From assembly GCA_015075305.1 (NCBI GenBank), contig JABTUS010000006.1:62001-126000 (forward strand): a stretch of DNA of 64,000 nt, read 5' to 3'. Under the pieces are notes generated by a model. It had not been told where the DNA came from and ran no database searches. It saw nothing but the letters and a program-made list of their open reading frames with translations. Shown here piece after piece: positions 45,278 to 54,286 of this stretch (position 1 is the stretch's first letter; each line of letters opens with the position of its first letter). This stretch comes from Opitutaceae bacterium (lineage in GTDB: Bacteria; Verrucomicrobiota; Verrucomicrobiia; Opitutales; Opitutaceae). A program made the position numbers and the translations under genes.

Positions 45278-46654
45278 TCAGGTTCCGGAATGCGTCGCGG
45301 ATTTTCCGCCGTTGTGAAGATAGTAGTCCCGCTCGATCGCCTCGAGGGTGCGACCCTTGGTTTCAGGGACGAATGCGATGATGAACACAAAACAGAGCAG
45401 ACAGCAGAACGCGAAGACGTTGAAGACATGTCCCTGCAGTGCGGAAAGCATGTAGGGGAAGAATTGCGCGACCAGGAAGTTGCCGCCCCACAGGAAGACG
45501 ACGGAAAGGGCCATGGCGCGTCCCCGCACGCGGTTCGGGAAAATCTCGGACACCACGACCCAGTAGATGCCTCCCATGCCAACCGAGAACCACGAGACGA
45601 AGCTCAAGGTGTAGATCAGGAGCATCAGGCCATTCGTCTCGGCGGTTGGGAAGGCGAGTCCCATGAGGAAAAGCGAGATGCCCATGCCGGCGGATGCTGC
45701 GATCATGATAGGCCGCCGCCCGACGCGGTCGACGATCAGCATGGCCACGATGGTGAAGAAAATCATGACCAGACCGATGATGATCGAGTGACCGTAGGCG
45801 TCGCCGGTCTTGATGCCTGCGTTCAGGAAAATCCGCGGTGCGTAGTACATCACGATATTGATGCCGGTGATGGCCTGGAACAGTGCCAGCACCATGGTCA
45901 TGTAGGTGATGCGGCGGCCGCCAGGCAGAAAGAGCTCGCGCATCCGTCCTTCCTCCACGCGAAGGCTCGCGATGATCGACTCGAATTCCGTCTCCACCTC
46001 CTGCATGGGCAGGATGCGTCCGAGCACCTGACGGGCCGTGCTGAGGCGGTCGCGCTTGGCGAGCCAGCGCGGGCTTTCCGGAACCCAGAGCGTGAGCACG
46101 AGAAAGATCAGGCATGGGACAAGCATCATGCCCAGCATCCAGCGCCAGCCCGTGGAGACCATCCACTCCGGACTGCCCGATTCGACGATCATCCGGTTGG
46201 CGAGGTAGGACAGGACCATGCCTGAGACGATGGCGATTTGATTCATGGTCACCAGACCGCCTCGAATGCGTGCCGGCGCCACTTCCGCAATGTAGATGGG
46301 GGTCACCATTGACGCCATGCCGACACCGACGCCGCCAATGAAGCGCGCCAGCGTGAGGATTTCCGGAGTCGGGGCAAAAGCGCAGGCAACCGCACAGGCG
46401 GCGAAGAGGGCGCCCGAGACAATCAGTCCGAGCTTGCGGCCAAAACGGTCGGCGAACCAGCCCGCGATCAAGGTCCCGGCCACGCAGCCGACCAGGGCGC
46501 TGGAAACGACCCAGCCCAGCGAGAGGTCACTCAGCGCAAATCGCGTCTGAATGGCCTCGGTTGCGCCTGATATGACCGCCGTGTCGTAGCCGAAGAGCAA
46601 GCCGCCGAAGGCGGCGATGGCACAGATGAAGATGACGTAGAGCAGTGGAGACAT
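45278..46654 (-). CDS. Sugar porter family MFS transporter (XylE/GalP-like proton symporter)
   Basis: 458 residues with twelve membrane segments and the full set of sugar porter signatures: FGYDTAVISGA in segment 1, GWFADRFGRKLGL in the 2-3 loop, RFIGGVGVGMAS, PESPRWLAKRDR at the centre, DRVGRRPIM, and PETKGRTLEAIE at the C-terminus. It imports a monosaccharide with protons. It starts 15 bases after the Ldh_2 dehydrogenase stop, so both belong to one transcription unit that may extend up to the two glycosidases and the sulfatase on the same strand. It converges with the GH2 gene. Confidence 0.94.
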   Translation of the reverse strand: MSPLLYVIFICAIAAFGGLLFGYDTAVISGATEAIQTRFALSDLSLGWVVSSALVGCVAGTLIAGWFADRFGRKLGLIVSGALFAACAVACAFAPTPEILTLARFIGGVGVGMASMVTPIYIAEVAPARIRGGLVTMNQIAIVSGMVLSYLANRMIVESGSPEWMVSTGWRWMLGMMLVPCLIFLVLTLWVPESPRWLAKRDRLSTARQVLGRILPMQEVETEFESIIASLRVEEGRMRELFLPGGRRITYMTMVLALFQAITGINIVMYYAPRIFLNAGIKTGDAYGHSIIIGLVMIFFTIVAMLIVDRVGRRPIMIAASAGMGISLFLMGLAFPTAETNGLMLLIYTLSFVSWFSVGMGGIYWVVVSEIFPNRVRGRAMALSVVFLWGGNFLVAQFFPYMLSALQGHVFNVFAFCCLLCFVFIIAFVPETKGRTLEAIERDYYLHNGGKSATHSGT

Positions 46655-46669
46655 GGGGAAGGTTGGGGA

Positions 46670-47749
46670 TCAGTCACGAGAGCCGTTCAGTGTGGGCTCA
46701 GGCACATCCAGTTTGGCGCTCCATGCGGCGATTTCGTCGGCGAGCCCGGGTTCAATCGGAATCCCCTGGCGACGACGCAGCTCCTCGCAGGCGTAGTGGT
46801 CGTCTCCCGGTGCCAGCACGGGCTGTTCCGGATCGGAGCTGGCCTGTTCGCGTGCGCAGGCGGCGAGATCCCGCACGTTGTCCTGGAAAGTCGATCCACC
46901 GTGGAATCGCTTCGGATCGATCGCACCGATGAAGGATCCCAGAAAGCGGCGCTGCTTCAAGTCCCCATACATGGGCGTAATGTTCGGGCCCCACGGTGCG
47001 CCGTTGAGCGGACCACACAGCAGCTCGATCATCATGGCCAGCGCATATCCCTTGTGTCCGGCCATGGGCTTCAGGCAGGCCACGGCGTCGGGATCGCTGG
47101 TCGGCTTTCCGGATGCGTCGTAGGCAAGGTCGGGTGCGATGTCGAGGCCCTCCCGGCGTGCGTTCATGACCTTGTTCCATGCAGCGGCGCTCGTTGCCAT
47201 GTCCAGGCATACGGGCGGGCGGTCCGTGCAGGGGGCGGCGATGCAAATGGGATTTGTGCCGAGGAATTTCTGGTAGCCGTGGTGGGGAGCGACGAAGGCG
47301 TCGGAGTGGGTGAAAGCCAGGCCAATGAGACCTGCCTCGGCGATCATTCTTCCGTAGAGTCCGATTGAGCCGCAGTGCGAGGAATTGCGCACGCCGACAA
47401 AGCCCAGTCCGCTGCGTTTGGCCATGGCAATCGCCTCCAAGGTGGCGCGCTCGCACACAACGAGTCCCAGACCGTGGTCACCGTCGAGATTTCCCGTGCA
47501 GGGCCCGGACGATGCATAGGCCATCTTAGGCTTTGGATTGAGCGAGCCGGCTTCGAAGCGGCTCAAGTAATGGGGCAGCCGGGCAATCCCGTGCGAATCA
47601 ATGCCCCAGAGGCTCGTTTGCACGAGACTCCGGGTGGCAAACGTGGCATGGGCTTCGGTCATGCCGAAGCGGCGCAGACAGCGCCGGCCCCATTGCTCGA
47701 GATTTTCCGCGGTTGCGGTGGTTACGTTGGAGGAGGCGTCTGGCTTCAC
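46670..47749 (-). CDS. Ldh_2-family (malate/L-lactate/ureidoglycolate-type) NAD(P) dehydrogenase
   Basis: 359 residues from GTG 47749. The family's non-Rossmann fold is shown by QTSLWGIDSHGIARLPHYLS near the N-terminus with the catalytic His, VGVRNSSHCGSIGLYGRMIA, GTNPICIAAP, and MAGHKGYALAMMIELLCGPL. Members oxidise 2-hydroxy acids, and several act on sugar-derived acids such as 2,3-diketogulonate. Beside a sugar porter and glycosidases, a sugar-acid or deoxy-sugar-acid substrate is likely (inference). The GTG overlaps the stop of a small upstream frame by four bases (GTGA). Confidence 0.88.
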   Translation of the reverse strand: MKPDASSNVTTATAENLEQWGRRCLRRFGMTEAHATFATRSLVQTSLWGIDSHGIARLPHYLSRFEAGSLNPKPKMAYASSGPCTGNLDGDHGLGLVVCERATLEAIAMAKRSGLGFVGVRNSSHCGSIGLYGRMIAEAGLIGLAFTHSDAFVAPHHGYQKFLGTNPICIAAPCTDRPPVCLDMATSAAAWNKVMNARREGLDIAPDLAYDASGKPTSDPDAVACLKPMAGHKGYALAMMIELLCGPLNGAPWGPNITPMYGDLKQRRFLGSFIGAIDPKRFHGGSTFQDNVRDLAACAREQASSDPEQPVLAPGDDHYACEELRRRQGIPIEPGLADEIAAWSAKLDVPEPTLNGSRD

Positions 47750-48065
47750 GGGAGATTGGGAGAGATCAGGAGGAGCATGCCCCGGACGCGTTCCTGCTTG
47801 AATCGAATGGCAATGGCCCTGCCGACAGGGATGCCGGCACTGGCGAACGAGGAAATTATTTGTGCAAGTCTCATGAGGGAATGCAGGGTGTCGGAGTGAG
47901 TCCGGCGCCGGTACCTGCCGCGCTGGTAGTCAGACAAAAATGAGGGTCGGATCGTTTACGATCCCGGCACATTATTCTCTCAATGCGGGTCGATCCATCG
48001 GATTGCCCGGGCATGGGCGGTGAATTCGGTTGTTCAGTCCGGGAGCCGTGCATGGCTGGCTGCGG
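47750..48065. other. 316-base gap holding a palindrome and a doubtful small ORF
   Basis: On the minus strand a 63-codon frame (47937 to 47746) ends LISPNLP and overlaps the dehydrogenase GTG as GTGA. Its Arg-rich first half does not look like a natural protein start; the second half is more plausible, so it may be a leader peptide, a remnant or chance. The palindrome at 47949-47964 sits just upstream of it. Confidence 0.35.
47949..47964. promoter_or_regulatory. Candidate LacI-type operator, GGATCG-TTTA-CGATCC
   Basis: A 6+6 perfect inverted repeat with a four-base centre, 200 bases upstream of the dehydrogenase start and just after the end of the glycosidase gene. Its core CGTTTACG matches the core of the sites at 54059, 54173 and 56746, which suggests that the dehydrogenase and porter genes can be switched together with the rest of the locus. 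Confidence 0.42.
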
Positions 48066-50219
48066 TCATTGCAGCTCGACGAGGGAGTGCCCGAAGGGTT
48101 TGATGGGGACCTCCAGCAGGAGAACCCGGCCGGTCTTCGTGACCCTGGCGCCGTCGATGTGATAGGTCCGGTCTGGATCGAGGCCAAAGCGCGCAGGTTC
48201 GAAGAGGATGCGGCGGATCTCGGATTTTTTGTTCAAATTGAAGCAGTTGATGACGGCGGCCGAGCGATCGGGATGACGGTGAACATGGGTGCGTTCGTCG
48301 ATTCCGTAGAAGGTGCCGGAGGCGAAGAATGGCTTGAGGCGCATGTATGTGGCCATGGCCTCGTGATGCATCTTGACGACCTGGGGATCCCCGTGGGTGC
48401 CGCCGATGCCGAGGTGCCGGACGGTGGAGGCATTCCACCAGAACATCAGACCTTCCCTGGTGTCCTTGCGCAGGTCGATGTGCAGATACAGCGGAATCGA
48501 GTAGGCCAGGTTGTAGTAGTAGAGCGCAATGCTGTGGCCGCCGACCAGGTCTTCCATGGGATTCCACATCAGTTCGTAGGCCCAGACGGTGTCGAATCCG
48601 CCATTTCCGTAGCCAAAGTAGGTCGGCACATAGCGGAGCCGCGAGCCGCCGACGATCTGGTCGTGCATCTCGATCTGGACGTCCGGATATTTCGCATGGA
48701 TCCGGCGGGCCAGTTCATTCAGTGCGGTGACGTGCTCATGGCGGCGGGCCGGCACGATGTGGCCGTGCGCGGGGTCGTGGCACTCGTTGTGGTACATGGT
48801 GCCGTCGAACATGAAAAACTTCGCGCCACCCGACGCGAGTTGAAGCAGCCGGCGCAGGGTTTCATCCCCGTACTGCCTTGAGGCGGCGCAGAGCGAGCCT
48901 TTGACGCGATCGCCTTCAGCATTCATCCTGAGGGCATCCTCGGGGTAGGAGGACGGATCGCACCAGCCGCTCATCGGAGTGTGCAGCGAGAGGCTGAGGC
49001 CGTAGTCCCGCTTGAGCATGGTCGCAAAACTGGAGATCGAGCCGAGCCGCGCTTCGTCCCAGATTTTGGAGGCGAAGTTGGTGTCCCAGCCAGGGTCAAG
49101 ATAAAGAGCCTCACAGCCGATGTCCCGAGCCTTGGCGGCCTCCGCCTTCATGTCTTCCAGTGTGTAGTATTTCGCCCGGTTTGCAGGGTCATCCTGCTCC
49201 TCCATGCCGAGCCACCACAGTTTGTTGTCGTAGAGTTCATTCCAGTGGACAGGCGCATTGAAGCCTTTGGGGCAGCCCATGCCGCGGCTCTCCATTTCTG
49301 AGCGAAAGGCGTAGAAACCGTCATTCATATTTCCGCTGAACGCTGTGAGGCGGGTAACACCAAAGGTGTGGGACTGGCCGGGTTCGAGCCTGGCCCCGTG
49401 TTCAGGATCGCCCTGATAGATGGCAAAGCCGCCCCAGCGCAAACCGAGTTGGTCACGAGCTAGGGGCACGCGGTCGAGAACGGCCCACTCCATTCCGTCC
49501 TGACTGTACTTGGAGATGACGAAGCCCTGTTTTCCATCGTGCAGACACCAGCCTTCGGAGGCGTACTCGGGGAAGTTCGTCTCGATGAAGCCCTGCGAGT
49601 AGATGTAGGTCGTCCAGACCCTGCCAATCGGACGGAATCCCTCATCGGAACGCAGGTAGGAAGTTCGCGGCTCGGTGAGAATTTCAGCGAGGGAGTAGTC
49701 GGCGCGCTGTGCATTGCCGCCGGTTGGTTCACGGAGAAACGGGATCGCCGCAAACTTGAATCCCGCCAGGGTTCCGGTGGGCTGGCCGCAGTTCAAGTGG
49801 ACCGGGGCGACGAACCCCGCGCGATTCGCCGGCAGGGTGATCGGGTAGGCATTGTGATTCGTGATCGTGATCTGCTCCTCGAGCCAGGGCCGGGCTGCGG
49901 GAATGCGAAGCTTCTGGACAAATTCCAGTCCGCCCTGCAGGCGGGTGGTGATCGTGCACCCTCCGTCGATTGCGGTGATGGCCGGCGTTCCAACAACCGG
50001 GAGCGGGAAGGCGTACGAACCGGCAGACATCTCTGCACCACTGGACCGGTGCACGATTCGGCAATCCAGGTTTCCTGCTTCGGGATGGAGCGAAAGTTGA
50101 AACTCGCGGTTTTCGAGTTTCGTGACCTGGGCCACGGATGCACTCGGGAAATGGGCCATGGCGAGCGCCAGCATCGCGACGAACGGGCGAAGCGCCACGG
50201 ATCGGATTGGGAGATTCAT
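48066..50219 (-). CDS. Clan-D-like glycoside hydrolase (alpha-galactosidase-type TIM barrel), paralog 1
   Basis: 717 residues from ATG 50219, leading into a signal peptide (SVALRPFVAMLALAMAHFPS); the ORF extends to 50396 but through the neighbouring gene's end. Residues about 30-300 form an N-terminal beta-sandwich. The barrel shows YLDPGWDTNFASKIWDEARL, LSLHTPMSGWCDP, KFFMFDGTMYHNECHDPAHG and IEMHDQIVGG. By analogy with GH27/31/36, the Asp of MFDG is the likely nucleophile and the Asp of EMHDQ a candidate acid/base. A C-terminal beta-domain follows (HVHRHPDRSAAVINCFNL). It should cleave alpha-linked sugars; the exact family is not recognised. It lies 40 bases after a close paralog. Confidence 0.78.
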   Translation of the reverse strand: MNLPIRSVALRPFVAMLALAMAHFPSASVAQVTKLENREFQLSLHPEAGNLDCRIVHRSSGAEMSAGSYAFPLPVVGTPAITAIDGGCTITTRLQGGLEFVQKLRIPAARPWLEEQITITNHNAYPITLPANRAGFVAPVHLNCGQPTGTLAGFKFAAIPFLREPTGGNAQRADYSLAEILTEPRTSYLRSDEGFRPIGRVWTTYIYSQGFIETNFPEYASEGWCLHDGKQGFVISKYSQDGMEWAVLDRVPLARDQLGLRWGGFAIYQGDPEHGARLEPGQSHTFGVTRLTAFSGNMNDGFYAFRSEMESRGMGCPKGFNAPVHWNELYDNKLWWLGMEEQDDPANRAKYYTLEDMKAEAAKARDIGCEALYLDPGWDTNFASKIWDEARLGSISSFATMLKRDYGLSLSLHTPMSGWCDPSSYPEDALRMNAEGDRVKGSLCAASRQYGDETLRRLLQLASGGAKFFMFDGTMYHNECHDPAHGHIVPARRHEHVTALNELARRIHAKYPDVQIEMHDQIVGGSRLRYVPTYFGYGNGGFDTVWAYELMWNPMEDLVGGHSIALYYYNLAYSIPLYLHIDLRKDTREGLMFWWNASTVRHLGIGGTHGDPQVVKMHHEAMATYMRLKPFFASGTFYGIDERTHVHRHPDRSAAVINCFNLNKKSEIRRILFEPARFGLDPDRTYHIDGARVTKTGRVLLLEVPIKPFGHSLVELQ

Positions 50220-50259
50220 TTCGAGAGAAGGACGGCGGCGAAGGCGAGGGGATCGGAAG

Positions 50260-52446
50260 TCAGCGGATTTCGACGAGTGTGTGGCCATACGCGTGGATCG
50301 GGATGTCGAGCTCCAGCTGGCGATCCGCTTTGATGACGGTGGCGCCGGCGACTTGATAGCTGCGGTTTGGGTCGAGACCAAAGCGGGCGGGATCAAAGGT
50401 GATGCGACGTGTCTCCGGCCGGTCTGTTAGATTGAAGCAATTGAGAACCGCGGCGGAACGGTCGGGATGGCGGTGGACATGCGTGCGCTCGTCGATGCCG
50501 TAGAATGTGCCGGCGGCGAAGAATGACTTGAGGCGCATGTAGGTGGACATCGCTTCATGGTGCATCTTTGCGATGGCGGGATCGTGGTGGGTGCCGCCAA
50601 TGCCGAGGTGGCGTACAGTGGACGCATTCCACCAGAACATCAGGCCTTCCCTGGTGTCCTTGCGGAGGTCAATGTGCAGGTAGAGCGGGATGGAGTAGGC
50701 GAGATTGTAGTAGTAGAGGGCGATGGAATGGCCGCCTACGAGGTCGCGCATCGGTTCCCACATGAGCTCGTAGGCCCAGACGGTGTCGTAACCGCCTTCG
50801 CCATATCCGAAGTAGGTTGGGACATAGCGCAGGCGCGTGCCACCGAGCATCTGGTCATGCATCTCGATCTGCAGGTCGGGGTATTTTGCGTGAACCCGCC
50901 GCGTGATTTCATTGAGCGCGGCGACGTGTTCCTGTCTGCGCGCTGGGATGGGATGGCCGTGCGCCGGGTCGCGGCATTCGCCGTGATACATCGAGCCATC
51001 GAACATGAAGTACCTCGCTCCGCCGTCGGCGAGTTCCAGGAGACGGCGGACGGTCTCATCGCGATACAGCCGGGAGGCCGCGCAGAGGGAGCCGTCGAGG
51101 CGCTTGCCCTCGTGATTCAATCGCATCGCCTCGAGCGGGTAGCTGAAGGGATTGCACCAGCCGCTCAACGGCGTGTGCAGCGAAAGACTCAATCCATATT
51201 CCCGCTTGAGCATGGCTGAGAATTCGGCGATCGGGCCCAGTCTCGCCTCGTCCCAGATCTTTGATGCGAAGTTGGTGTCCCAGCCTGGGTCGAGATAAAG
51301 GGCTTCGCAGCCGATGGCGCGCGCCTTGGCGGCCTCGGCTTTCATGTCCGCAAGTGTGTAGTACTTTGCGCGATTCTCCGGCAGATCCTGCTGCGCCAGG
51401 CCCATCCAATAAAGGGAGTTGTCGTAAAGCTCGTTCCAGTGAACGGGCGCATTAAAACCTTTGGGGCAGCCCATGCCGCGGCTTTCCATCTCGGAGCGGT
51501 AGGTGTAGAAGCCTTCGTTCAATCCTCCTTCGAACGCGGTCAGGCGGGTCACACCGTACGTATAGGACTGGCCAGGCTGGAGCCACGCACCGTGCTCAGG
51601 ATCTCCACGGTAGATCGCGAAGCCGCCCCAACGCAGGCCGAGCCGGTTCTTTTCGAGGGGGACTTGGTCGAGAACCGACCACTCCATTCCCTTCTGGCTG
51701 TACTTGGAAATGACGAAACCGTGGTTGCCGTCGTAGATGCACCAGCCCTCGGAGGCATATTGCGGGAAATTGATCTTCGGAATACCCTGGGCGTAGGCGT
51801 ACGTGGTCACCACTTTCGGCGAAGGCGGTATGCCATCCGTGCTAGACTTGCGGGGCAGCGTGCGATAGCCTTCGCGCGAACGCAGCGTCGAAGTGCGCAA
51901 TTGCGTGAGCACCTGCGTGAGCGAGTAGTCGGCGCGCTGTCGGTTGCCGCCGGTCGGTTCACGAACAAAGGGGATGGCCGCAAAGCGATACGTGGCGAGT
52001 CCTCCTTCTGCATGGGAGCCCTGCATTGGCACCGGGAGAACAAAGCCGGCGCGGCCGTTGGGCAGTGCAACCGCGAACGAGTTCCGGTTGGTCAGGGTGA
52101 TCTCCTCCTCGAGCCATGGTTTCCCGGCCGGCAGGGTGAGCTTCTGGACGAAGCCGAGGCCGCCGCGCATTTCGCCAGTGACGGTGACACCGTTCTCGGC
52201 CGACGTAATTTTTGGCGCCGCCGCCAGGGGAAAGGGAAAAGCGTAATTGCCCGCCGCCAGTTCGATCTTTGTCTGCCGGTGATGAATCCGGCACTCGAGA
52301 TTGTTGTCGGTGGCCTTGAGGGTAAGCTCGAACGCCTCATTCCTGATGGTCCCGGCCATGACGACAGAGACGGATGTGCAGAGGATTGCGGCGAGCACCC
52401 GTTTGCGGCGGGTGACCGACAAATCCAGTTTCTCAGCGAAGATCAT
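50260..52446 (-). CDS. Clan-D-like glycoside hydrolase (alpha-galactosidase-type TIM barrel), paralog 2
   Basis: 728 residues from ATG 52446 (MIFAEKLDLSVTRRKRVLAA), which fits a signal peptide; the ORF start at 52527 lies further into the promoter. The domain order matches its neighbour: beta-sandwich, barrel with YLDPGWDTNFASKIWDEARL, YFMFDGSMYHGECRDPAHGH and IEMHDQMLGG, and C-terminal beta-domain. Long runs are identical, for instance LMFWWNASTVRHLGIGGTH, so the two arose by tandem duplication. A difference is an insert of about ten residues here (RKSSTDGIPPSPK) in the N-terminal domain. The upstream sulfatase gene ends 91 bases away, suggesting coupled removal of sulfate and sugar. Confidence 0.78.
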   Translation of the reverse strand: MIFAEKLDLSVTRRKRVLAAILCTSVSVVMAGTIRNEAFELTLKATDNNLECRIHHRQTKIELAAGNYAFPFPLAAAPKITSAENGVTVTGEMRGGLGFVQKLTLPAGKPWLEEEITLTNRNSFAVALPNGRAGFVLPVPMQGSHAEGGLATYRFAAIPFVREPTGGNRQRADYSLTQVLTQLRTSTLRSREGYRTLPRKSSTDGIPPSPKVVTTYAYAQGIPKINFPQYASEGWCIYDGNHGFVISKYSQKGMEWSVLDQVPLEKNRLGLRWGGFAIYRGDPEHGAWLQPGQSYTYGVTRLTAFEGGLNEGFYTYRSEMESRGMGCPKGFNAPVHWNELYDNSLYWMGLAQQDLPENRAKYYTLADMKAEAAKARAIGCEALYLDPGWDTNFASKIWDEARLGPIAEFSAMLKREYGLSLSLHTPLSGWCNPFSYPLEAMRLNHEGKRLDGSLCAASRLYRDETVRRLLELADGGARYFMFDGSMYHGECRDPAHGHPIPARRQEHVAALNEITRRVHAKYPDLQIEMHDQMLGGTRLRYVPTYFGYGEGGYDTVWAYELMWEPMRDLVGGHSIALYYYNLAYSIPLYLHIDLRKDTREGLMFWWNASTVRHLGIGGTHHDPAIAKMHHEAMSTYMRLKSFFAAGTFYGIDERTHVHRHPDRSAAVLNCFNLTDRPETRRITFDPARFGLDPNRSYQVAGATVIKADRQLELDIPIHAYGHTLVEIR

Positions 52447-52537
52447 GAGAAGTTCGTTCTTTTGAGGTTGGGAATGGTTCAATTGTTTTCCTCGGATTGC
52501 AGTTGAAGCGGCGATGGCTTTTGCCACCCATGGCGGA

Positions 52538-53956
52538 TCAGCGAATTATCAAGTCGCGATCGCTTGCGTCCATTTCGTCCTGCCAGACTTTGAGCCGGGC
52601 CTTGAGGTCACTCACAATCTCCGGGTGCTCATAGTACAGATTGCGTCGCTCCCCGAGATCCGTCTCGAGGTTGAAAAGCAGGTCCATGGAGTTCCCATCG
52701 TTCAGGTATTTCCACTTGCCCTTCCGGGCGGCCCACTGCTTGCGATTGGAACGATCGATGCGCCAGAAGAACGTGCGCTCCGATTCCGGCGCCTTTCCGC
52801 TCAGCATAGGCAGGATATCCATGCCGTCAGGGTGATAGTCCGCCGGCAGTCTGACCCCCGCTGCGGCCAGGAACGTGGCGGTCAGATCCATGGTGATGCC
52901 CATCTGATGGATTGTGCGGCCCGCGGGCAGGACCTCCGGCCAGCGCAGGACGCAGGGCACGCGGATGCCGCCTTCCCACAAGGTTGCCTTGTGGTGAAAC
53001 AGCGGCCGGTTGTCTGAAAGGCGCTCGCCGCCATTGTCGCTGCTGAGCACCACGAGGGTATTCCTAGCGAGTCCCTGGCGCTCGAGTTCGGCGAGGATCA
53101 TGCCCACACCGAGATCGACTCGTTCCAACATCGCGGCATAGTCGGCGCGCGTGCCATGGTACATGCTTTGCCGGGTCACCATCGGCGTGTCGGGGTGGTC
53201 CGGCGCCTGCCAGGGCGCGTGCTGCGCCAGATGCGGCACATAGAGGAAGAACGGCTCCCGTGCGTGTTTTCGAATGAAGTCAGTCGCCCGCTCATTGATC
53301 ATGTCGGTCACGTAGCGACCGGGGCGGTGCACGATTTCCATGCCATCGCGAAGTTCGTAGGTCCCGTCGTAGTAGGCATGGCGGTAATAGTCAGCATGCC
53401 CAAGCAACGTGCCGAAATATTCGTCGAAACCAAAGTTCAGGGGGTTGTATTTGTCCTTGTAGCCAAGGTGCCACTTGCCAAAGCAAGCGGTGGCGTATCC
53501 GGCGGTCTTCAGCAAACGCGCGATGCTGGGGGCGGTCGGGGGAAGGCCCAGGGCGTTCATGTCCGGCTCCTTCACCCAGGCGCCGTTCACCTTCCTCACC
53601 TGCTCCCCGGCAAAGCCCATGGCGAATTCCATCCCCGTCCGCTGTTGCCAGCGTCCGGTGATGAATGCGCAGCGGGTGGGGGTGCAAACCGGCGCGTTCG
53701 CGTAGAAGTTGTCCAACTTGACGCCCTCGCGGGCAATGCGGTCGATATTGGGTGTCCGGATGTCAGTGGCCCCGTAGCAGCCCAGGTCGGCGTAGCCCAT
53801 GTCATCGATCAGGATGAAAACGATGTTGGGGCGCTGCGTCTTCGCAGCGCCGAGCGAGGAAGCGAGGCCGAGCGCGATGGCAAGGGCGACTGCTCCAGTG
53901 ATTGCGCGAGCGTGGAGTCGACTCGCTGCCGTGAATCCAGCGGGGAAGTGGATCAT
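52538..53956 (-). CDS. Secreted family S1 sulfatase
   Basis: 472 residues. The signal peptide covers about residues 15-38 (AITGAVALAIALGLASSLGA). The core begins PNIVFILIDDMGYADLGCYG; the formylglycine motif is CTPTR with Cys91, Thr replacing the commoner Ser, as PROSITE's sulfatase pattern allows. CFGKWHLGYKDKYNPLNFGF, FFLYVPHLAQHAPWQAP and LSSDNGGERL are typical of the arylsulfatase/GALNS branch. It is the first gene of the leftward set and faces the TonB receptor gene at 54287 across a 330-base region carrying two copies of the CGTAAACGC element, which may control both directions. Confidence 0.93.
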   Translation of the reverse strand: MIHFPAGFTAASRLHARAITGAVALAIALGLASSLGAAKTQRPNIVFILIDDMGYADLGCYGATDIRTPNIDRIAREGVKLDNFYANAPVCTPTRCAFITGRWQQRTGMEFAMGFAGEQVRKVNGAWVKEPDMNALGLPPTAPSIARLLKTAGYATACFGKWHLGYKDKYNPLNFGFDEYFGTLLGHADYYRHAYYDGTYELRDGMEIVHRPGRYVTDMINERATDFIRKHAREPFFLYVPHLAQHAPWQAPDHPDTPMVTRQSMYHGTRADYAAMLERVDLGVGMILAELERQGLARNTLVVLSSDNGGERLSDNRPLFHHKATLWEGGIRVPCVLRWPEVLPAGRTIHQMGITMDLTATFLAAAGVRLPADYHPDGMDILPMLSGKAPESERTFFWRIDRSNRKQWAARKGKWKYLNDGNSMDLLFNLETDLGERRNLYYEHPEIVSDLKARLKVWQDEMDASDRDLIIR

Positions 53957-54058
53957 TGGGAATGGGAATGTTGGAATGGCAGGTGTGCGAGGGAAGTGAC
54001 AGCAGGCGCTGGTAGCCGCTGGCCGCTCGTCAACAGCAAGACTCGCCAGCGATCCCGG

Positions 54059-54067
54059 GCGTTTACG
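54059..54067. promoter_or_regulatory. Candidate operator copy 1 (GCGTTTACG)
   Basis: Nine-base element; on the reverse strand the match to the 56746 copy extends to ACCGTAAACGC. It is the copy nearest the leftward sulfatase start (about 100 bases). Confidence 0.38.
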
Positions 54068-54172
54068 GTCGACGACCCTTTGGGCCGGCTTTCCCAGGCA
54101 GTGTCAGTACAAACGTCGCCATTCCCAATTGGGTCGGCCAAACGGTGTAAAACCCGGCAATGCAGTTTCCCA

Positions 54173-54181
54173 CGTAAACGC
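54173..54181. promoter_or_regulatory. Candidate operator copy 2 (CGTAAACGC)
   Basis: Inverted relative to copy 1 and about 105 bases before the receptor ATG. The 114-base spacing of centres is close to eleven helical turns, which would suit looping by one regulator (speculative). Confidence 0.38.
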
Positions 54182-54286
54182 CGCGGCGGATTCAAGCGTC
54201 TGCAAGTTGGCGCAGTTTTGCTCGCCGCGATGCCGGTGATGCGACGTTGCGCACAATGCCCAGCATTCGAATTGAGGATCCAATAA

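Larger units (their letters stand above)
53957..54286. promoter_or_regulatory. 330-base bidirectional promoter region of the sulfated-glycan locus
   Basis: Separates the leftward sulfatase/glycosidase set from the rightward receptor set. Plus-strand frames running through it are antisense continuations from the sulfatase gene and not genes. It contains GCGTTTACG at 54059-54067 and its reverse complement CGTAAACGC at 54173-54181, centres 114 bases apart. GAGG at 54274-54277 is a good ribosome-binding site for the receptor ATG at 54287. Confidence 0.5.

Noticed and set aside
45209-46225. 338-codon plus-strand frame rich in His, Asp and Glu
   Set aside because: Exact antisense of the sugar porter gene, whose signatures are complete.
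53156-54286. 376-codon plus-strand frame reaching into the divergent intergenic region
   Set aside because: Mostly antisense to the sulfatase at 52538; the intergenic part has promoter-like features, and the translation lacks protein-like composition.
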